Assembly (NCBI GenBank): GCA_963668605.1
Contig: OY764903.1
Coordinates: 5,084,001-5,148,000 of the forward strand
Direction of reading: 5' to 3'
Source of the DNA: G963668605 sp963668605
GTDB lineage: Bacteria > Acidobacteriota > Terriglobia > Bryobacterales > Bryobacteraceae
Length of the DNA: 64,000 nt
The position numbers and the translations under genes were made by a program. The notes under the pieces are model-generated. The model ran no database searches. It worked only from the letters and a program-made list of their open reading frames with translations, and had not been told where the DNA came from. Shown in pieces: positions 59,459 through 64,000 of the stretch (position 1 is the first letter of the stretch; each line of letters starts with the position of its first letter).

Positions 59459-61044
59459 TCCCAACGTCCGGCGGCGCGCAGGCGCTCGATCTCATCCGCG
59501 GCCATCCGTGCGAGCGAGACATAATCTGTCTTGAACGTGCGGTTCACGGGCAATTGGCCCTGTTCGAGCAATACATAGTGCAGCGGCCGCATGTAGGACG
59601 CCAGCGCACGCGCGTGCTTGCGGAGTTGCGGCACGCTCAGCTCCGCGCCCGGCTTGCGTTCGACGAAAGCGACGATGGCCTCGGTCAACGTGCGGTGCGG
59701 CGCGCCGGCAACTCCGCACGCCGCCACACCATCGAGTGTCACGATGTGCGCTTCGACATCGCCCGGAAAGACCATGTAGCCCGCGGGCTTGATGATCCAC
59801 TTGGCGCGTCCGGCCAATTGCAGCCCGTTCGAGTCTTTTAGGCCCAGGTCGCCGGTGTAGAGGAAGCCGTCGGAGGAGATCGTGCGCGCCGTCGCCTCGG
59901 GATCGTTGACGTAGCCCAGAAAAGTCTGCGGTCCATGAAAACAGACGTGCCCCACTTCGCCGTCCGGCACTTCCGCGCCCGCCGCGCCGTCCTCGCGCAT
60001 GGCGGCGCGGATCGACATCGGATAGACCGGCATACTGGAACCCAGATGCGACGCCATCGCGGCCAGATTCGCGCCGCGCGGCGTGTACGTGCAGAAGCCT
60101 GCCGCCTCTGTAAGCCCAAGCCCCGTATACAGGCGCGGAGCCATCAGCGCCATCTTTTCGAGCATCGCAACCGGCGCCAGTTGTCCGCCGTACAGAACCG
60201 CCGAAAGGCTCGAAAGATCGGCGCTGGCGAAATCCGGATGACGCCATTCCAACTGAAACATCGCCGGGATCTGGCCGATCAGATCGACACGGTGCGCGCG
60301 AATCGCCGCGAGCGAGCGCGCGGCATCGAAGACATCCAGGACGACTGCCGTGCCCCCATAGAACAGCGTGGTCATTAGCGCTTCCGTCTGTCCGCCGACG
60401 TGGGACGGTGGCAGGTTAACCAAGACGCGCATACCCTCGCGAAATTCAAAAGCGTTGCCAAGACAGAGGTTTTGGCAGGTGATGTTGCCATGTGAAAGCA
60501 ACGCCGCTTTGGGACTGCCGGTCGAGCCCGTGGTGAAGACAATCAGCGCGCCATCGCCCGCCGTCACGGCTTCCTCCGCGCGCCGCAGTTCGTCGTCCGA
60601 AACAACGGCGTCCGGCAGACTTCCGCCGGGCTGGAGCGGCGTAATCCATTCGACAAAAGTGCATTCGGCGCGCACCAGCTCGCACAGCTCGGGCGGACCG
60701 GCATAGCCCTTCGGGCGGATGATTCCCAGAAAGGCGCGCACCTCGGCCGGACGCAGACGCAGATCGAGCGGCGCGAGTATGACGCCGATGCGGAAGCAGG
60801 CGTACTCCAACAGAATATGCTCGCTAAAGAACGGCAGCGATGTCGCGAAGATGTCGCCACTCCGGAAGCCCAGCGCAAGCAGGCGTTTCGCCCACTCGAT
60901 GCTGAGCGCCGCGAACGTGCTCCAATCGAACGTCTGGCCGCGGTCGTGATGGATGATGGCCGGTTCGAGCGGCCTGCGCGCCGCCCAATATGAAACCACA
61001 TCGTGTAGCCGTTCGCGGCCCGGCCTGGTTTCGTCGCGGATCAC
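59452..61044 (-). CDS. AMP-dependent acyl-CoA synthetase / ligase
   Basis: A 530-residue ANL enzyme. I start at GTG 61044, which overlaps the previous stop as GTGA; the open frame further upstream lies inside that gene. The core motifs are ALIVFTTGSTGSPKAALLSHGN (about 170-190), GLTEAAGFC (about 305), LYTGDLG (about 395) and a C-terminal Lys in NRTFKTDY (about 505). It activates a carboxylic acid, probably a fatty or aromatic acid, as an acyl-adenylate and then acyl-CoA. Specificity cannot be told. Confidence 0.87.
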   Translation of the reverse strand: MIRDETRPGRERLHDVVSYWAARRPLEPAIIHHDRGQTFDWSTFAALSIEWAKRLLALGFRSGDIFATSLPFFSEHILLEYACFRIGVILAPLDLRLRPAEVRAFLGIIRPKGYAGPPELCELVRAECTFVEWITPLQPGGSLPDAVVSDDELRRAEEAVTAGDGALIVFTTGSTGSPKAALLSHGNITCQNLCLGNAFEFREGMRVLVNLPPSHVGGQTEALMTTLFYGGTAVVLDVFDAARSLAAIRAHRVDLIGQIPAMFQLEWRHPDFASADLSSLSAVLYGGQLAPVAMLEKMALMAPRLYTGLGLTEAAGFCTYTPRGANLAAMASHLGSSMPVYPMSIRAAMREDGAAGAEVPDGEVGHVCFHGPQTFLGYVNDPEATARTISSDGFLYTGDLGLKDSNGLQLAGRAKWIIKPAGYMVFPGDVEAHIVTLDGVAACGVAGAPHRTLTEAIVAFVERKPGAELSVPQLRKHARALASYMRPLHYVLLEQGQLPVNRTFKTDYVSLARMAADEIERLRAAGRWDQ

Positions 61045-61760
61045 GGCTTGGGTTCGACCTTCGAGAACTTCAGCGGCAGGGCGCCCGGCCCTTGCGACCA
61101 ATCGCCGGAAATCTCGGTGCCGCGCTTGTTGATGTGACCGCTAAAGCCGGCCTCCACGACGGCGAGCCGGAACGAGAGTTTGTTCCCGGTCTGAACCACA
61201 TCCACAACGCGCAGGCCCAGCGCTTTCTGCGTCGGGCTGTCGAGGCTGGCCTTGACAGTTTTATCAGCTTGGTTTCGCAAGTGCAGAACCAGGTTGATGA
61301 CGCCCTTGGGCGTCTCCATGGAACCCTCCCAATCGCCCTCAAACGCCTGGGCCAGCGCGGGAGATGAGGCCGGCGCGTCGACTTTGCCGTCGCCGGTCCG
61401 GATCAGTTGCACCGGAATCGACTGCCCTTCCGCTAGAAGCGTGGCCTTCATCTTGCCGTCCTCTGAAACCGTGCCGTCGAAGACCGGCTTGCCCGGCGCG
61501 CCATCGATCTGAAAACTCACCGTCTTGCCCTCTACGACAAGTTTCGAGATCGCCAACTCAGTCGCGTTCTGCGCGGGTACTGCGAAGTTGGCGAGCCATT
61601 CGCCTTTGGCGTTTTTCACGAGGTCAATAACGATGCTGATCTCACGGCTGGGGAGCACAAGCGTGCCCTCCCAACGGCCATCGGGAGCGCTCTGAGCCAG
61701 TGCAAACGAGTAAGAAAGTGCGAGCAGCGCCACGGGCAGCATTCGGAGTGCGGTGATCAT
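61041..61760 (-). CDS. Exported two-repeat beta protein
   Basis: A 239-residue protein with a signal peptide (ITALRMLPVALLALSYSFALAQ). The mature region is two similar beta-rich halves that both begin with a G-x-W-E-G motif (PDGRWEGTLVLPSREISIVIDL and FEGDWEGSMETPKGVINLVLHL), a lipocalin-like repeat seen in front of some serine hydrolases in this phylum, but no hydrolase domain follows. It overlaps the ligase gene by 4 bp (GTGA), so the two are coupled. Function unknown; ligand binding is a guess. Confidence 0.72.
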   Translation of the reverse strand: MITALRMLPVALLALSYSFALAQSAPDGRWEGTLVLPSREISIVIDLVKNAKGEWLANFAVPAQNATELAISKLVVEGKTVSFQIDGAPGKPVFDGTVSEDGKMKATLLAEGQSIPVQLIRTGDGKVDAPASSPALAQAFEGDWEGSMETPKGVINLVLHLRNQADKTVKASLDSPTQKALGLRVVDVVQTGNKLSFRLAVVEAGFSGHINKRGTEISGDWSQGPGALPLKFSKVEPKP

Positions 61761-61812
61761 ATCCCTACGATCATAAGCTGAATCGCGGATTTTTGTGTGC
61801 CCGCAAAAAGCA

Positions 61813-61857
61813 ATCGCCGCGAGCCACTTCCGGGGACCGGAACGGCTGCGCGGCGAT
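61813..61857 (-). terminator. Terminator of the small lysine-rich gene
   Basis: ATCGCCGCG (61813-61821) pairs with CGCGGCGAT (61849-61857), extended by an inner GCC/GGC pair (61823-61825, 61844-61846). Read on the minus strand the stem is followed by GCTTTTTGCGG, a short U-run, so it is a plausible factor-independent terminator for the gene ending at 61880. Confidence 0.6.
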
Positions 61858-61879
61858 CAAACTTGAAGTTGAGAAAAAA

Positions 61880-62038
61880 CTACTTCTTCTCTTCGGTCTT
61901 TTTCTCGGCGCCCTTTTTCTTGCCGCCCTTTTTCTTGCCTTCCTTCTTGGCTTCATCGGTCTTCTCTTGGGCGAAGCCCAGGGAAGCGGTGCCGATCACG
62001 AGCGACAGGCCGAGCAGAACGGACATAAATTTGTTCAT
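61880..62038 (-). CDS. Small lysine-rich exported peptide
   Basis: A 52-codon gene. AGGAG lies 9 nt before ATG 62038. Residues 1-24 form a signal peptide (MNKFMSVLLGLSLVIGTASLGFA-Q) and the mature 28-residue tail is almost only Lys, Glu, Gly, Ala and Thr, with the sequence KKKGGKKKG in the middle. A terminator follows. Such peptides are known in acidobacteria but have no assigned function; nucleic acid or polyanion binding in the periplasm would fit the charge. Confidence 0.75.
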   Translation of the reverse strand: MNKFMSVLLGLSLVIGTASLGFAQEKTDEAKKEGKKKGGKKKGAEKKTEEKK

Positions 62039-62065
62039 TTGTGGTTTCTCCTAAGTTTTGCTAGC

Positions 62066-62086
62066 TTGACGATCGATGACCGTCAA
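62066..62086. promoter_or_regulatory. Palindrome upstream of the small exported peptide
   Basis: TTGACG (62066-62071) and CGTCAA (62081-62086) form a 6-bp inverted repeat with a 9-nt centre, 28 bp before the start at 62038. On the minus strand the TTGACG arm resembles a -35 box. It may be an operator in the promoter of the peptide gene. Confidence 0.35.
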
Positions 62087-62164
62087 CAATCACAGTCTCA
62101 CAGGTCTACATGAACACGCTCTTAAGGTGTAATTAAAATCGCTTCATTCAGAGGAGCGCCTGAG

Positions 62165-62205
62165 CCTGGTAAACCGAAGCGGATTGGGAATGCCAGGTTC
62201 GGTTT
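62165..62205 (+). promoter_or_regulatory. Potential H-type pseudoknot before the HU-TIR pair
   Basis: CCTGG (62165-62169) can pair with CCAGG (62193-62197), and AAACCGAA (62171-62178) with TTCGGTTT (62198-62205). The order is stem-1 left, stem-2 left, stem-1 right, stem-2 right, with the two right arms directly adjacent, which is the topology of an H-type pseudoknot. It lies about 135 nt before the HU-like start codon. It may regulate translation, if this stretch is transcribed. Confidence 0.4.
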
Positions 62206-62309
62206 GGTGTTCACACAACGCGAAAGTTTTCTTATTTGCTTTGTGCTCATACAGATAGCCACTCTCCTGGAAGCGCGCATCAGGTCGTTTTGCCCGCTCG
62301 CGATGCTAG

Positions 62310-62343
62310 GATTGCGGTGCAATGAAGATTGCAGTGCAATGAA
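62310..62343 (+). repeat. 17-bp tandem duplication spanning the HU-like start codon
   Basis: 62310-62326 and 62327-62343 are adjacent copies that differ at one base. Each holds an ATG (62322 and 62339), 17 nt apart and so in different frames; only 62339 opens the HU-like gene. Each also holds an ATTGC-[GA]G-TGCAAT dyad, so the pair forms two operator-like boxes over the start site. Confidence 0.75.
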
Positions 62344-62545
62344 AAAAGATGCGATCACGCGGCGCCTGGCCAAGGACGCCCATTTAAGCCAATCCGCCGC
62401 GGCGGACTTAGTGGATGGCGCAGTCGCGGAGCTTGTCCGCGAGTTGCGCAAAGGGCAACCGGTGAAGGTGCCCGGCCTGGGTACGATACGCCCATGGAAG
62501 GCTCCGGCAGAGGCGTGGGACGGCCGGAACGGGGGGCGGCGGTGA
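62339..62545 (+). CDS. Truncated HU-like DNA-binding protein
   Basis: A 68-residue protein. Start ATG 62339 gives MKKDAITRRLAKDAHLSQSAAADLV, the two-helix opening of HU/IHF proteins, followed by KGQPVKVPGLGTI (about residues 38-50), which matches the start of the HU beta-sheet (GFGTF in HU). The long DNA-embracing arms and the final helix are missing; the tail is a short Arg/Gly-rich stretch. About two-thirds of normal HU length (90). The stop overlaps the TIR gene as GTGA, so both are translated together. It may act as a partner of the TIR protein rather than as a classical nucleoid protein. Confidence 0.72.
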   Translation: MKKDAITRRLAKDAHLSQSAAADLVDGAVAELVRELRKGQPVKVPGLGTIRPWKAPAEAWDGRNGGRR

Positions 62546-63129
62546 ACCAGGCCTCTTACCCTTCCAGCACGGACGTAGCGCGCATCGTGCGCGTCTGTCT
62601 CGACGAAGGCAAAGTCGTCGAAATCGACGGATTGGGAATCTTCCGACCCCGCAAGGATGGCGGTTTCGATTTCGTCGCCGACACGCAGCCGCGCGTCTTT
62701 ATCGCCTATGCGGATGAGGAGTACAAGCACGCGCGGCGGCTGTACGACAGCTTGGCCGCGGCCGGTTTCAGCCCCTGGCTGGATAAGCTTAAGCTGTTGC
62801 CCGGGCAGAACTGGCCGCGTGCCATCGAAAGGGCGATCGGTATCTCCGATTTTTTTGTCGCCTGCTTTTCCCGGCGCGCGGCCGGCAAGCGCGGGCAGTT
62901 TCAGTGCGAGTTGCGCTATGCCCTGGACTGCGCCTCGCGTTTGCCGCTCGACGACATCTTCCTGATCCCGATCCGCATGGACGACTGCGCCGTACCACGC
63001 AGAATCAGCGAGCAGTTTCAGTATGTCGACATGTTTCCGGATTGGGAGCAAGGCGTCGCGCGCATTGCGGAGGCCATCGCGGGACAGGCGCGCAAGCGGC
63101 GCGACAGGCCGCTACTTCTTGCCGGCTAG
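62542..63129 (+). CDS. TIR-domain protein with a half-HU N-terminus
   Basis: A 195-residue protein starting at GTG 62542, inside the GTGA overlap. Residues 11-44 (VARIVRVCLDEGKVVEIDGLGIF...) resemble the helix-to-sheet part of HU and are similar to residues 38-50 of the upstream protein. Residues 50-180 form a TIR domain: RVFIAYADEEYKHARRLYDSL, GFSPWLDKLKLLPGQNW with the BB-loop-like LLPGQN, ISDFFVACFS, and QCELRYAL with a Glu (residue 123) in the position of the NADase catalytic acid. Bacterial TIR enzymes often break down NAD when triggered by phage. DNA- or nucleoid-triggered NADase activity is an inference. Confidence 0.8.
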   Translation: MNQASYPSSTDVARIVRVCLDEGKVVEIDGLGIFRPRKDGGFDFVADTQPRVFIAYADEEYKHARRLYDSLAAAGFSPWLDKLKLLPGQNWPRAIERAIGISDFFVACFSRRAAGKRGQFQCELRYALDCASRLPLDDIFLIPIRMDDCAVPRRISEQFQYVDMFPDWEQGVARIAEAIAGQARKRRDRPLLLAG

Positions 63130-63528
63130 CTTCTTGCGGATGGAATCGGCGTTCTTGGCGTCGGGCGCCAGTTCGAGGTATTTCGTATAGGCTTCGCCCG
63201 CCGCTTTGCGGTCTCGCAGTTTCTCGTGCGCGTCGCCCAGCCGCAGCCAGGCCTCTGCTGAATTCGGGTCCCAGCGCGTGGATTCCTGAAAACGGAGCGC
63301 GGCCGATTTGAACGCGCCCTTCTTGAAATAGTAATTGCCAATCTTGAGTTCCTGGGCCGCCTGGATCGGGTTGAAAGAGTATTCGCGGGTCGATTTCTTG
63401 AGAGACTCGTCCTCTTCCGGCGGCTCGGCTTCCTGCGTTTGGGGCGGCGCTGGCGGCTTCTTCTCCTGCGCGGAACTCAAGGCGAAGGGAAGCAGGAGGA
63501 GCGGGACAAGGAGCCAGGTGCGTGCCAC
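63112..63528 (-). CDS. Exported TPR-repeat protein
   Basis: A 138-residue protein. I start at GTG 63528, giving VARTWLLVPLLLLPFALSSA, a signal peptide; the open frame upstream has no such feature and runs across the uvrC region. After a Pro/Glu-rich linker (KKPPAPPQTQEAEPPEEDES) there are two TPR motifs (NYYFKKGAFKSAALRFQEST; AWLRLGDAHEKLRDRKAAGEAYTKYLEL). Its last 18 bp overlap the end of the convergent TIR gene. Periplasmic scaffold role inferred. Confidence 0.78.
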   Translation of the reverse strand: MARTWLLVPLLLLPFALSSAQEKKPPAPPQTQEAEPPEEDESLKKSTREYSFNPIQAAQELKIGNYYFKKGAFKSAALRFQESTRWDPNSAEAWLRLGDAHEKLRDRKAAGEAYTKYLELAPDAKNADSIRKKLAGKK

Positions 63529-63561
63529 AATTGAATTATAACGTCGAAAGCCTGACACCCG

Positions 63562-64000
63562 ATGGAGCTCCGCGAAATTGCAGCCACGCTGCCAGTCAAC
63601 CCCGGAGTCTATCTCTACAAAGATGCACACGGCACCGTGCTGTATGTCGGCAAGGCTAAGAATTTGCGCAGCCGCGTGCGCAGCTACTTTAACGAAGACC
63701 GGTTGGCCGAAGCCAAGACCGGCAGCCTGATCCGCGAGGCCCGCGACATCGAGTACATTCTCGTCGACAACGAGAAAGAGGCGCTGGCCCTCGAAAATAA
63801 CCTCATCAAGCAATGGAAGCCGCGTTTCAACGTCTTGTTGCGCGACGACAAAACCTACCCTTACATCAAGTTGACCAATGAGAAGTTTCCGCGCGTGTAT
63901 GTCACGCGGCGCTTGCGCAAGGATGGCGCGCACTACTTCGGACCGTACTTCCCCGGAAACCTCGCCTACCGTTTGGTCCACTTCATCCACCGCCATTTTC
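63562..64000 (+). CDS. uvrC: Excinuclease ABC subunit C, 5' part (runs off the window)
   Basis: About 146 codons from ATG 63562 to the window edge. The GIY-YIG nuclease domain is visible as PGVYLYKDAHGTVLYVGKAKNLRSRVRSYF (about residues 14-43), with the catalytic Tyr and Arg, followed by VDNEKEALALENNLIKQWKPRFNVLLRDDKTYPYIKL, the standard UvrC continuation. UvrC makes both cuts around DNA lesions in nucleotide excision repair. Only about a quarter of the normal protein is inside the window. The divergent TPR gene starts 33 bp upstream. Confidence 0.94.
   Translation, partial: MELREIAATLPVNPGVYLYKDAHGTVLYVGKAKNLRSRVRSYFNEDRLAEAKTGSLIREARDIEYILVDNEKEALALENNLIKQWKPRFNVLLRDDKTYPYIKLTNEKFPRVYVTRRLRKDGAHYFGPYFPGNLAYRLVHFIHRHF

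Noticed and set aside
1..64000. tRNA or rRNA genes
   Set aside because: I saw no cloverleaf with the usual GTTCGA/GGTTCGAATC core and CCA-side pairing, and no rRNA-like stretch; a dedicated scan was not possible.

Overview
The window reads as chromosomal DNA of a GC-rich, Gram-negative soil-type acidobacterium close to Bryobacterales/Solibacter. The main clue is that two very large secreted proteins (32534-35989 and 38362-42252, minus strand) end in the C-terminal domain known as the 'Solibacter uncharacterized C-terminal domain' (an N-A-A-S/T-F ... G-x-x-x-x-I-Y/F-G-x-G-L/I pattern). An LPS-assembly lipoprotein (LptE), a secretin and outer-membrane-type surface genes confirm a diderm envelope. 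No rRNA, tRNA or CRISPR array was seen.

Layout. (1) 1-4.7 kb: two secreted proteins of phage-tail or adhesin style, bracketed by a near-perfect 20-bp direct repeat. (2) 4.7-27.7 kb: an exopolysaccharide / O-glycan locus with a methyltransferase, UDP-glucuronate-type epimerase, at least seven glycosyltransferases, a DUF362 + CapK-like adenylating pair, a Wzy/O-ligase, an asparagine-synthase-type amidotransferase, and a GDP-L-fucose branch (gmd, fcl) with an aldo/keto reductase. Several members resemble families that normally accompany exosortase A, but no exosortase or PEP-CTERM protein is present here. An IS1634-like insertion sequence sits in the middle (about 18.9-20.7 kb). (3) 27.8-32.4 kb: housekeeping genes rpsT (plus strand) facing holA, lptE, an aspartate-semialdehyde-dehydrogenase-like gene without its catalytic cysteine, pssA and psd. 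A block of four tandem tetraloop hairpins separates lptE from the dehydrogenase-like gene. (4) 32.5-42.3 kb: three secreted giants with beta-propeller, Ig-like, LGFP and Solibacter C-terminal modules. (5) 42.3-55.5 kb: one tightly coupled minus-strand operon that starts with an ECF sigma factor and its zinc-finger anti-sigma factor and then encodes a near-complete type II secretion system (E-F-G-H-I-J-K-L-M-C-like-D); the secreted 1296-residue protein follows and is a plausible substrate. (6) 55.6-61.8 kb: an LssY-C-like protein, an EamA transporter, a sulfatase, an acyl-CoA ligase and a periplasmic protein. (7) 61.9-64 kb: a 52-residue lysine-rich exported peptide; a translationally coupled pair encoding a truncated HU-like protein and a TIR-domain protein whose own N-terminus is another piece of HU; a TPR protein; and the 5' part of uvrC running off the right edge.

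The least explained parts are the half-HU / HU-TIR module with its unusual leader (a potential H-type pseudoknot and a 17-bp tandem duplication over the start codon), the four-hairpin array at 29.74-29.82 kb, the long leader with three 19-bp repeats before the 582-residue secreted protein, and the surface protein that carries a C39-peptidase-like fold with alanine at the expected cysteine. Gene starts were moved inward where a signal peptide, ribosome binding site or stop/start overlap supported it. All function assignments come from reading the translated sequence by eye; no database search was run.
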